64,000 nt of DNA, from positions 62,001-126,000 of the forward strand of contig JAQGDQ010000387.1 of the NCBI GenBank assembly GCA_030141605.1. The letters run 5' to 3'. Source of the DNA: Tubiluchus corallicola (Eukaryota > Priapulida > Priapulimorpha > Priapulimorphida > Tubiluchidae). The notes below the pieces were generated by a model. It was given only the letters and a program-made list of their open reading frames with translations, was not told where the DNA came from and searched no databases. The position numbers were made by a program, and so were the translations under genes. Shown piece by piece: positions 11,401 to 21,700 of the stretch (positions within the stretch are counted from its first letter, which is position 1; each line of letters opens with the position of its first letter).

Positions 11401-14400
11401 GAATAAAAATCGATACAGTAACAAACAGCAAAGTGTTTGAAAATAAAGTTAACAGAATTGAACTGCTTTGTACATTAAGAGAAGGCTTATTAGGGTACAT
11501 AGCTAGCCTTCTTTTATTAAAAAGTCCTAGTTATTTGTAGGTTTGGTCACAATGCTAAAATTATTAAACTCAGCTTTGTGGCCAGAGATACAAATATGGT
11601 CACTAATGTTTGATTGGGGAGAATTTTTTAATTTTTTGCCAGTTCTAGACGAAATACCCAAATGTTAACAAGTTGTGTTGTTTTAACTATAAATGTTTTT
11701 ACGTGCCTGTAATAAAAAAATTGATCTATCAATAACATTATAACAATATTATTAATGAATGTTCATAGATCTTTTAGTACACCAAATAGGTAATGGCTCG
11801 ACCACTAATTACAGCTATAATTTACTATGTACAAAGTTTAAATGTGACAAACCTTTACTGTATTAGACTGTAAGCAGGCAGCTTTTGCAATATCTGCATT
11901 GCTTGGCACACAAACTAACCACCTGGTTCCACAATCTCTGATCTGATAAACAGCTTCCTCTGAAATACGTTATACCAAATAAAGCAAACCAGAATGAGCA
12001 TAAAACTTTAAAAATTATGGCAAGTCTAATTTGCTCATACTACATGTAATATACTTCAGCAAAATGAAAATCGAAAAGACAGACTAAAAATCTAAATTCT
12101 TGTTTGCAGTTAATAATTTATTACATTGACTTATCAACATTGTGAGAGACATAAGTATCCCATAGCTAGCATGAAAATATTTAAAAAAAACAGTAAAAAT
12201 TTGCTCCTCGGGTGACAAGAACATGGGACCATTTGCTTCAAGCCAGATGCCTTCAAAATGAGCTAATGACAAAAAACCATCACAGGATACCGCCACAGAA
12301 ATTAAAAAAACATGATAAAACACAAAAATAATTAGTTAAGTGATTCGTTATTAACTAGTTTTACTTTTGTAATTTGTTTCGTACTGTTCAGGCAATTTCA
12401 AACTATGAACATACAACTTATGCGAAACTGGTTAAAAATGCACCATTCAGTACAGATATTTTAAGACGAAGACAATAACAATTACAATCATGTATTTTCA
12501 GGACGTGCCTATAATCACGTATCTTCAGGACATGCCTATAATCATGTATCTTCAGGACATGCCTATAATCATGTATCTCCAGGACATGAATATAATCATG
12601 TATCTTCAGGACATGCCTATAATCACGTATCTTCAGGACATGCCTATAATCATGTATCTTCAGGACATGCCTATAATCACGTATCTTCAAGACATGCCTA
12701 TAATCACGTATCTTCAGGACATGCCTATAATCATGTATCTTCAGGACATGCCTATAATCATGTATTTTCAGGACATGCCTATAATCATGTATCTTCAGGA
12801 CATGTCTATAATCATGTATCTTCAGGACATGCCTATAATCATGTATCTTCAGGACATGTCTATAATCATGTATTTTCAGGACATGCCTATAATCATGTAT
12901 CTTCAGGACATGCCCATAATCATGTATCTTCAGGACATGTCTATAATCATGTATCTTCAAGACATGCCTATAATCATGTATCTTCAGGACATGCCTATAA
13001 TCATGTATCTTCAAGACATGCCTATAATCATGTATCTTCAGGACATGCCTATAATCATGTATCTTCAAGACATGCCTATAATCACGTATCTTCAGGACAT
13101 GCCTGCAGACGCCAGTGACATTACGATGAATACAAACATTAGTTGATAGAGCCTACTTTTATCTTCACTTAAAGTCCAAGAAAAGGGGTACCTGAACTAG
13201 GTTTCAGAGAAATCGCCTTTAAAAATTATATTACACTATAGCAATTTCATGCGTGTATCGTACTTGTGTTGAAAGGATTTTTTGTTTGTTTTTATTTTAA
13301 ATTCCCATGGCAATGTTCTGACACTGTACCCATTACATGAAGCACTTACGAGTAATGTAAGTCATGTAAATCAATGCTAAACCATGTCCCAAAAAACTTA
13401 TGTAACTAGTAAAGAAAATTACTAGTTATTTAAAATGCTTTCCCAATAGGTAAAAAGTTGCTGGCTCACCCTCCAGGGTGCACCACTCACTAACCAAAAA
13501 AGTATTTTTAATCTTATTGACAAGGTACAGTAATTTAAAATTTTACTTAGTTAGTGACGCATGTGATACAAATGCTCTGATTACTTTTTCAAACTTAAAC
13601 AATGCTATCTAAACTCATTTCAGATGGCCTGTCATCAAAATGGCTGCATCTAATGGCCATCGCAGGAGTTTAAATTTGCATGTTTTATACATGGGCAGCA
13701 TGTAAGAGGCAGTATGTAGGTGGTATAAAATTTCAAGATGAATTTTTTAAGCTTATGTAAGTGAAGGACTTTCTTGTGCTTTAAGATACAACCATGAGAG
13801 AATATTTAGGGCAATTGTTGATTTACCTATTGTGTACAAAGGATTCATAGTCGATGTGACACCACCTAAAAGAGCCACTGCAATGGACAGAATGCCATAT
13901 TCAGGATTATTGTGGCTGAATATAGTTAGCACGTCTCCCTTTCGAAATCCTTTCTTCAGCAAGGCGCTGGCTACGCTAAAGGCGCGATCGCGCACCTCTT
14001 GGAATGTATACGTATCACCAGTTTCCGCATTAACCTGTCAAAATTATCAGAAAATTATCAGTTTGTATATGAAGTATTGATTTGATCAGTTTTTGTTACA
14101 ATATAATTTCACTATCATCACCTGATTCAATAAATAGTTAAAGTTTAGCTTTACCTTAGTCAGCTCTAGCTGCAGAATTCCACACTCTAATCATTTTTAC
14201 AAAAATAATTATTACAAGCTACCTGCGCATATAATGCATGCAGCTTGTTATAGATATCTAAGCCATCTAAAACCTATGCATATAATTATTTTTAACCTGA
14301 ACTCAAATATAGCCTAATTACTATATTAAATACAAGGAAAACTAGTACACTGCAGAGCTGCACCAGCTTTTGCAAATTACCTAATATACTTATGTACAAG

Positions 14401-15501
14401 TCGAATTTTTGGGAGGAGATTTTAAGGGAGATTTTTGGCGTTGACTTATACTTATGATATGTTTTTGGGAGATGTCGCTAGAGAGTCGTCTACAATGCGA
14501 ATATGTAAAGAAATAATCCTTTATACATACGTGCCATACTAATCTTTAAAAATTCGGCCATCATTCACGCCTGCGATTGGTTAGAAATAGAACATTGTGA
14601 CATCAGGAAGACTGCATGCATAATTAATAAGGTCGGACTTGTAAACATGGGATCAAAGACGATCTTCAGATTGATACCGAAAATCTAGCGTAAATACGCA
14701 TAAACGGAATTGATATTTGAAAATTGAGATTTCTACTCAAAAGATATTACTGAATAAAACTGTGACATTTCAGGCATGGGTTTTTAGTTCTAAGTGAGAA
14801 ATCAGCGACTGAAATGTTACGATGGACCCTGGCTGCGATATCCTAGGGTTAAAAGCATTACAAACTTTTATGCGTGAGTTTGTGCAAGTGTAAGTGTACG
14901 TTTGTGTAAGTGTAAGTGTAAGTGTGCAAGTGTAAGTGCAAGTGTAAGTGCACTTGCACTTACACTTGCACTCACACACTAACACAGTAGGCTATTGATT
15001 TATTACTCGGCCATTGTTGACATCATTTACTCTGGAAGATCTTGATATTTTATGCTCGACTTGTATACAGGTAATATACAAAATGATGCAATTTTTGGTC
15101 CTAAAATGCACATCGACTTGTACATAAGGTCGACTTGTACACACGTATCTACGGTAACAATTTTAGCAGTAAACAAGATACTAACAAAATATTTCTACCA
15201 AAGACTGATAAGGGGCAACTTATTATGTGACCACTAGTTTTCAGACATCTTTTCTTTCTTTAACTTTTAAATCCGACTGCATCATGGCATACCTTCTTTT
15301 GAAAGTAAATGATTCTGAAGAAAAAACATTACTCGTAAACTAAGTGCTTCATCTATAAAAATGTATTATTAGTACTGTAATCCAATCACTTACCAGTGCT
15401 TTGTTGCTAGCAACATTGTCAAATCCAGACATCAAAAACTCGCCCAAGTTTGTTACATGTGGAATTTCCACTTTTGGAAAAATGCTCTGGTAAATGGTCA
15501 T
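6000..15501 (-). CDS. 4-coumarate-CoA ligase/luciferase-like acyl-CoA synthetase, peroxisomal
   Basis: Nine coding exons on the minus strand: 15394-15501, 13827-14034, 11853-11959, 10856-11058, 9530-9725, 8498-8678, 7552-7655, 6725-6872, 6000-6400. All introns are GT..AG, phases agree, total 1656 nt = 551 aa plus stop. It belongs to the ANL adenylate-forming superfamily, which activates a carboxylic acid with ATP and passes it to CoA. Visible motifs are the AMP-binding loop [11 protein letters not shown] (about residues 183-193), GYGMTETT (335-342), [15 protein letters not shown] (419-426) and the catalytic-lysine region TQSGKIMRR (K530). The last three residues are SKL, a canonical PTS1 signal, as in firefly luciferase and animal luciferase-like ligases, so a peroxisomal enzyme is expected. 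Length matches the family. The substrate cannot be told: animals with 4CL-like genes usually use fatty or aryl acids, and light production is not implied. Introns carry a SINE, three TA-target elements and a minisatellite. Confidence 0.93.
7927..8019 (+). repeat. Inverted repeat, miRNA-precursor-like hairpin
   Basis: Left arm TTGATGCTGCACCAACTGAT (continuing TAC) pairs with right arm GTAATCGGTTGGTGCTGCAT (continuing CGAA). The arms are about 23 bp with two or three mismatches, around a 46-nt loop. It lies in intron 6 of the ligase gene. It may be a decayed fold-back transposon or a small-RNA precursor; sequence alone does not decide. Confidence 0.55.
8071..8094. repeat. (TA)n microsatellite
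   Basis: About 12 TA units directly abutting the MITE at 8095. A second TA/TG-rich run, 8427-8474, follows the MITE, so the element landed inside one longer TA array. Confidence 0.9.
8095..8426. mobile_element. TA-target MITE, family CAGTGTTCCCTC
   Basis: A 332-bp element beginning CAGTGTTCCCTCACTTATCG and ending TAGCGAGGGAACACTG, imperfect terminal inverted repeats flanked by TA within TA repeats. Interior GC-rich motifs (CCGCGATAAACG, TATCGCGGG) are also inverted. No coding capacity. The ends are typical of pogo/Tc1-mariner derivatives. It lies in intron 6 of the ligase. Confidence 0.75.
9219..9495 (+). mobile_element. Complete tRNA-derived SINE
   Basis: The head at about 9220-9292 is tRNA-like: an A-box region (TAGTCTAATGGTAATGCG), an anticodon-like stem, and a B box (GAGTTCGAACC). 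A body beginning GGGTCATACCAAAGAC follows, and the tail is (ATT)n. Copies are at 4086-4290 and, reversed, at 55634-55840. The body is shared with a SINE at 35668-35860 that has a different tRNA head. It sits only about 35 bp from the 5' splice site of ligase exon 5. Confidence 0.85.
9759..10712 (+). mobile_element. Pogo/Tigger-like DNA transposon remnant
   Basis: The left end CAGTAGCGCTGCTCAATAGA and the right end (inverted CAGTAGGCGCCGAAGTATTT) are degenerate terminal inverted repeats, each flanked by TA. On the plus strand at about 10300-10440 the conceptual translation contains [16 protein letters not shown], which resembles the C-terminal tail of jerky/Tigger-type transposases, followed by a stop. 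The rest of the transposase is not readable. It lies in ligase intron 4. Confidence 0.6.
11264..11425. repeat. Tandem duplication, about 80 bp x2
   Basis: Two diverged copies share CACTAA, CCAAATAGGTAA, AAACAGACC and GATACAGTAAC in the same order. A further fragment (CCAAATAGGTAATG) is at about 11780. Just upstream, 11170-11225 reads on the minus strand CTGATGATGGCAGCAGTAGT, a motif often seen in 3' ends of retroelements. It lies in ligase intron 3. Confidence 0.55.
12490..13104. repeat. 27-bp minisatellite, about 23 units
   Basis: The unit is CCTATAATCATGTATCTTCAGGACATG with few variants (T/C in ATCATG/ATCACG, CAGG/CAAG). Because 27 is divisible by 3 and no phase used creates a stop, both strands stay open: the plus strand repeats MYLQDMPII and the minus strand repeats HVLKIHDYR. 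It lies in intron 2 of the ligase, and there are no flanking coding signals, so I treat the frames as a by-product of the repeat rather than a gene. Confidence 0.95.
13168..13785 (+). repeat. Dispersed repeat family R620, copy A (near full length)
   Basis: About 620 bp, from AAGTCCAAGAAAAGGGGTAC to TTTCTTGTGCTTTAAG. It matches copies at 31198-31565, 41071-41330 and 51293-51985, all in the same orientation. The most conserved part is CAAAATGGCTGCATCTAATG...CATCGC.GGAGTTTAAATTT. No terminal inverted repeats or coding frame were found; the class is unknown. Confidence 0.75.
14380..15154. mobile_element. TA-target MITE, family ACAAGTCGA, 775 bp
   Basis: The first 25 bases (CCTAATATACTTATGTACAA then GTCGA) and the inverted last 25 (CCGTAGATACGTGTGTACAA then GTCGA) agree at 20 positions, with TA on both outer sides. 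The interior has no transposase reading frame but holds a short GTAAGT-type array and a perfect 21-bp hairpin. It lies in ligase intron 1. Confidence 0.7.
14924..14971. repeat. Perfect 21-bp inverted repeat, 6-nt loop
   Basis: The arms 14924-14944 and 14951-14971 are exact reverse complements built of GTGCAAGTGTAAGTGCAAGT-type repeats, with loop TAAGTG. It terminates a degenerate GTAAGT/GCAAGT array that begins near 14880. Confidence 0.9.
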
Positions 15502-16370
15502 TCTGAGTTAGAATCAAACAGTGTGCCAGCAGCAAATTTACAAGATATAAACGATTATTAAACGTTGTCTTCTGCGCACTGAAACAAAAATAATATTCTG
15601 AATCAATGGAAGCTTCACTACTAGGTAATTAATCTGGTATCACGTATTAAGGCAAGTGTTTATAAAGAAAAAAGGCTACAAGTCTTGAGTCTACCAGCCA
15701 CTTTAGCTGCTGGTACACTGCTAGAGGACAGTGAGTTCCAAAGGTGAGTGATCTGAACTAACTTTCAGTAGCTTGTGTAAATAGATCAAAACTAAAAGGT
15801 CATAGGCTGTTTGATGATAACACTCTAAGTACACTTGCAAACTTTTTTCACAACATCATTCATTTGTTTGTGTGAGAAAAAATGCAGAAACGTCTACATA
15901 AAAGCATGCATCACATTAATTAGAATAAACAGTAAATAGTCTTCATTAACACAGTCAGTATCAATGAGCAACAACTGTATCAGAGCAATAATGATGGGCG
16001 ATTATAGATTAATCGAACTAATCACGATTACAACCATGTATAAATAGATATAGAACAGTAATTCAGTTATACATATATCAAAATATACATGTTGCACACT
16101 GCCTTAAAGGAATACCGGATGATTGTGTAAACATGAGTTCAGAATAAAGAATGCTCTAAAATATTGAAAACTACAATAGCTTATTTTAAATCAAAGCTTA
16201 GACTCAGTAATAATTAACTCAGGTACTCAAATTTCTTTAACTTTCAAAGGTACGCGCGGCTCAGTGAATCTACTAAGATTTGCAGCGGTGCCTTTTCGTC
16301 ACATTCGCATGGCCGACAAATAGAAGGCGGTACCGTGATAACCATGATCATGAACTGCAGTGTTACTTTT

Positions 16371-16505
16371 TGACGTCAAATGATGTAAAGCCCATTTTTT
16401 GTGACGTCATGCGTTTAAACAGTACTGTAACACTTATGCAAATGTGCCTGATGCGCAAAGGAAGACGCCTGCCATTGCACAAACTGTGGTTAGTTGATGA
16501 CGTAA
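16371..16505. promoter_or_regulatory. CRE/ATF site cluster, candidate ligase promoter or enhancer
   Basis: Two perfect TGACGTCA palindromes at 16371-16378 and 16402-16409 (31 bp apart, three helical turns) plus TGACGTAA at 16498-16505. The cluster is about 0.9 kb upstream of the ligase start codon on the minus strand, in locally more GC-rich sequence. A possible splice acceptor at about 15580-15590 before the ATG would allow a 5' UTR intron and place the promoter here. Confidence 0.4.
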
Positions 16506-17248
16506 GCAATAGATGTGTTCGGTTGCCGTTAGTTAACTTTGTAAGCAAACCACATTACTGTGAACTGAAGCTTCTTATTCGTTTTCATGTGACATGTGCA
16601 GTTGACATAGTAATAGAGTAGTTAATGAATGTACATGTTTATCAAAACAGTTTGCAAGTATGAAAATGGCAGACAGCAATGAAAGCCATGAAGAAGTTTA
16701 TAGACTATATTTCAGTGCTGCTGTGTTTGAAAAATATGGCTAAAACAGTAAAAAATTACAGTGAAAGATTAACCATGATATCGAATTAAAACAAGATTAT
16801 AAATGAATTAAAAAATTTCAAAATTCCCCATCACAACAGAGCAGTTTCAGATTTCAGTTCTTGTCATTATTATTAGGCTACATTTATTAGAGCAGAATGA
16901 GAATCTTAGAGCACACTAAAATAAAAAAACATTTGCGCGCTTTTTCCAATCACTGGACTGGCCACAAGTTGGCTATTGTTGTGTCTACTGTGGCTAAAAT
17001 ATAGAAAATTACAAGATAAACTTGATTTCTTTCTTCTTTGTTTGGTGCCTCAATCGAGCACATCTTTTACTACGAAAACATTGCAGTTCGGCTCATTTTA
17101 TTTCCCAATCACTACAGCTATAATAGACTATTCAATTTTGCAAGCTACAATTTGCCCCATACTGTATATTTGGCAAGCTCATTGCAAAGAACCCTTAACA
17201 TTTGCCAGGAAATAAGGAAAGTATAAAGACTAAAATGCTTGATATTAA

Positions 17249-17760
17249 ATGTTCCGTGATAATAAATCAGACAGCACTAGATGTGGAAATTGTAACTGTA
17301 TATTTTTAGGTGCTGCCATCTATTAACTAATCCCTTTACATTTTACTAGCTAAACTCACCCCTAGTATAATTGTACGGTCCAGTAATATGCATACTCACT
17401 GGATCTCTCCCTATTTTACAGTAATGGTTTTTGTGAAGCCAAGTTTGCATAATTACCTATACCTATATATACTGACTGGATTCTACTTCTAGTCACTGTC
17501 TCACCCTCAATGCAGTGTAGAAGTCATGCTAGTCGTGCTACACACCTGTCTAACTCACACTCTCAGTGCAGTGCAGCAGTCGTGATACTCATGTCACTTA
17601 CTGTCTAACTCTCAGTGATCAGTGCAGGACACTCTCGTTCTCAGTGTTCAGTGTAGCAGTCATTCTACATATGTGTATTTAGTCTAATAAACGCTTTTCA
17701 GTTTTGTGCAGATATGTAGTATAGTGTTTTATTCCTTTTCTACAAAGTGTTCAACTACAA
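17249..17760 (+). mobile_element. Possible solo LTR
   Basis: The segment begins TGTTCCGTGATA, has a TATATATA box near 17464, imperfect CTCAGTGCAGTG-type repeats at 17495-17665, AATAAA near 17687 and ends near CAACTACA. The order TG, TATA, polyA signal, CA suits an LTR, but no target duplication or partner LTR was found. Confidence 0.25.
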
Positions 17761-18399
17761 CCTCAAACATGACTTTCACACTAGGGTAACACTGTTGCGT
17801 AGCACAAGTCTCAAAACTAGAAAGCTTGATCAGTAAAGAGGAGTTACAAACAACTAACATACTTTGACAAGAACTAACATACTTTGAGACAGCCGCAAAG
17901 ATTTACATTTCGTATTGACACTAAAAATGATACGAAATTTCTAGAAAAAAGCAGTTGCTGTCAAGTAAAGCATCCGGTTATTTCAGGTTAAAATTCAATA
18001 CAGACAGACATGGAAGGTTGAGTTTTAGCTGGAAAAGTTCTAAACGTGTCCTAGTTACAATACATGTGGGTTTAAAACATTAAATAACGATGCCCATAAA
18101 CCCACAGTAAACAAAACACTATACAGCATATTACTAATTTTCAATTTTCCTTCTCAAAGCTTCCACAGAATTTCTTTAGTTTCCAGTTTATTCCAAAATA
18201 TATTCCATGTTCTGCATAATGAATTTCTGTGTTCATATTCAGTAAATTAAAATGATTTGCTAAACCACTATGAAAATGATACTAAACCCTTATGAAAAAC
18301 ACGTGATGCCACCATCATTAGAGTATGTAAGTTGCTTTATGTGAAAACCTATTTTCTGCATTGAGAAGGACAGTAACTTATTGATGATCATTAACTTCA

Positions 18400-18760
18400 T
18401 CTAACTGGCAATCTAATCAGTGGCAAAGGTAACTGGGGATGCAAGTTTGAACAAACTCGTGACCCTCTCCAAATTTCTTCAAGACCTTCTCAATGTGACT
18501 CTTGAAAGAATTTACATTGGGAGAATTTGCAGCTTCCTCTGTTAATCAGATCCACGTATTACTAACCCTTTGGCTAAAACTGTATTTGCTAAGATCAAGC
18601 CAAGGCTTTCTTGTCACTAATTTCTTGAACTGACCTCTTGTTCTGCTGTCATCACTAACAGCAAAAAATTCATTACATTCCAGACTCCTATATACATTCA
18701 CAATTTTCTTCTAGGTTTTTTGATTTCCTCGGTTAATTTGTTCCTTGCCCTTGTATATTT
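18400..18760 (-). pseudogene. Degenerate LINE (CR1/L2-like) ORF2 C-terminal fragment
   Basis: Minus-strand translation reads, with interruptions, NEFFAVSDDSRTRGQFKKL, WLDLSKYSFSQRVSNTW and NSFKSHIEKVLKK. This is the usual C-terminal pattern of CR1/L2-like LINE ORF2 (R..FFs.RV.n.WN.L...sv..FK). There are in-frame stops. Sequence up to about 19000 on the same strand may be further decayed reverse transcriptase. Confidence 0.6.
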
Positions 18761-21700
18761 CATAAGATCATCCTGCTGTATACTTCACTGATACATTCAA
18801 CTATCTCTTATTGTACTAAATGTCTGTGAAAAAACGTGCAGACCTGTCTAGATTTAAACCAGTTAACAGTTACTGAAGTTCCCATCTGATACCTTGCTAA
18901 TCAGCCATAATTCATTTGCCTGTGTATGCAGATTCATCATTTTCATTTATAGAGTCACACGACTTATGACATACTGTGGCATGGATACACTCGATCATCT
19001 TCACCAAAATAGGCAAACAAACAGGTACCAATAAAAACAGACAGTGAGTCTGATTGCATTATCAATTACATGAACTTGCTGTACCTGTAAAGCACACTAT
19101 ATAGATCATTCACTTTGTCACAACTTCTTTACACTTTCTACAACTTTGATTAGAATTTTAACTGCAATACTTTTTGACACATATTCTAGCTTTTCTTAGT
19201 TTACCTATATTTGAAATCCTTATGTCCTGCACTGATACTCTCCAATTACTGACACATACTGCTTAACATTCAGAAAGTTGTTCCATAGTATCCTCTTCCA
19301 TGTAACATAGCAAACAGTTAAGGTCATTCTTAAATAACTTCTCAAAATTTGCTTTAACATTAGCCATATTATTATTAAACCTAGTTATAGCGATACTTTC
19401 ATTCATTTCATCTAATCTACATTTTCAACACAGAATTGTCTTGGAAAACTTGTATTTTTCAGGAATCTTAATTTTGTCATAATTTCTCATTTATTTCTAA
19501 TTTCTTTTTCTATAAATGAACTGATTTTATTTTTGATATACTTCTTCCACCTAGACTTAGTCATTGAAATTATAGTGACCACATTTATGTGACTAAAGAC
19601 ACGACTCTTGTCTTAGTTTTACAGTGACTAAGACTATGGGCACATTACAGTTAAATGAATTACGGCTCAGCTGATTACACGAACTTTTAAGAAATTGCAA
19701 AACATCCAAATTTCCATGATTGACACAAAAATTTATAGGCGCCGAGCTGGGCCATAACCTACCACTGTGCGAGGTACCAACTTCCCGAGATTACTCCCGG
19801 ACTATTCCCAAGCCGAGAAAAAGTGGCGACAAATGGACACAGTCAAAAGCGGCGACGGAGGTAAACGATAATTCTACAGTTGCCCACTTCGTTGACGCAA
19901 TATAATAATCACATGGTTACAAGCCAATCGGTAAGTCTAATGTGTAACTAATGATACAAATCGGCCATTACGCAGGTTTTCAGGCGCATCTCACCGAGCA
20001 TTTTCCTAGCTACAATCATGCCCCTTTTCTGCGACACTGTCACTTCTCCTGCACAGGAGCTGCCATGGCAGCAAACACATAGCATCTCAAAAATCACTTC
20101 AGTGCATGGTGTCACATATTTTTTTAAACAGGACATTCCTTTATTCATCATTTTAAATGAAGTTTGTTTTACTGTTTACTCGAACTTTCTATAATTTGAA
20201 GAATTTTCAAATTAATCGTTAGATAAAGATGGCTGTAGACTACCGTTTCATTAATTAATTATGACTATGATTGCCAAAATCTTTATAAACCATTGTGGTT
20301 TATTTCAACAATAATATCCAGCCGTAGCTGTTCTTATTTCAGTATTGTTTTTATTCAAATTCGTGGAAAGTTGTTGTAGTTACACATTTTTGCTCGTCCA
20401 TCTTTCGACCAGACATTTTTCCAGACGGGACAATCTGTGATGAAGCCAGGGAAAGTGCAAACTGAGTCACATGCTATAATTTTAAAGATTCATTGATTAC
20501 AAATATCTTCACTTACCAACTCCATTCCTCTCTCTCTCACTTTTAACAAGTTAAAACACTAGAAAAATTTTTGAGACATGCTAGCTGCTTGCTGTCTGCT
20601 TTTTCCATAAGACAGATTTTCTGCACCGCACTGTATATAATTATATAAACGGCTACACCTCCCACTCATCACAACGTTCACGGGACCACACTCAGCAACC
20701 CAAGCTTGGAAAAGTAGGGGTCATTTGATCCCACGAACCGGACCATTCCCCCAGGTTCGTTACAACACGTTGAAAATCTTCGTGTGACTGTGGTCATGAG
20801 AACCAGCATGCGATCAGAATCCTACACTGAATGATGAAGCATTTTTGAATATCCAATTTATTAAAAATTCAGTATGAAATTATTTCCACCTCAGCTCAGT
20901 TTGTCATGGTCAAAAACAATAGAGAAACAAAGAGGAAAGCATCTCAAGAAACTCACAAGAGCAGTTGAAGAACTGCAACAATTCTAAAACTCCCAGGGCT
21001 GGATTAACACGTAAGCAGACTAAGCACGTGCTGTGGGCACCAACACTCAGGGGGTACCAAGCTGACAAGAAATTGAAAACAGATACAATTTTAATACAGT
21101 TAAATGAAGTTGACAACAGCATTGGCCATTGTGCTATTGGAAAGTGTTACTCACGTTTTTAGTATTAAGCTATTAAATTGTCCTTATTGTTTACCTTAGT
21201 TAAGTCATTTCAATAACTAGTGAATTCTCGTGCCGTAAATAACTAATTTTTTGTTTAATGGCAGGCATCATATATTATTTCTTATAACTAGAATTTCATT
21301 TTGAAGTCAACAAGGAATTTAAATGGTTCAAATCCTATGCATAGCAATGGAGTTTGTTTTGCATACAATGTCGAATAGTTTGTACATTTGCTATCTGACA
21401 CTAGATGGCAAGCGCTGCTTCATTTTCTTAGAGTCCTTACATGCCCCTTCATGTTTACTGCATAAATATTATACATGGTAAATGTAAAGGTACTTGCACT
21501 TTCAAGAGATATGAGAAAGATAATCTTTTTCATGTCTCTGACACTTTCGCAGAATCCCTGCGGTAATGCCAAATAGCTATAAAATTATTAGCATTTAGCA
21601 GACGCTTTGTGGTTTAAAAATTATTTAAAGACAGGTAATTTTCATACGCTTGATGTTGGATTAGCACATGTACATGTACTAAAGTTAGTGTAATATCTCC

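Noticed and set aside
12418-13146. Two overlapping frames of more than 200 codons on opposite strands
   Set aside because: They are the direct result of a stop-free 27-bp tandem repeat inside a ligase intron.
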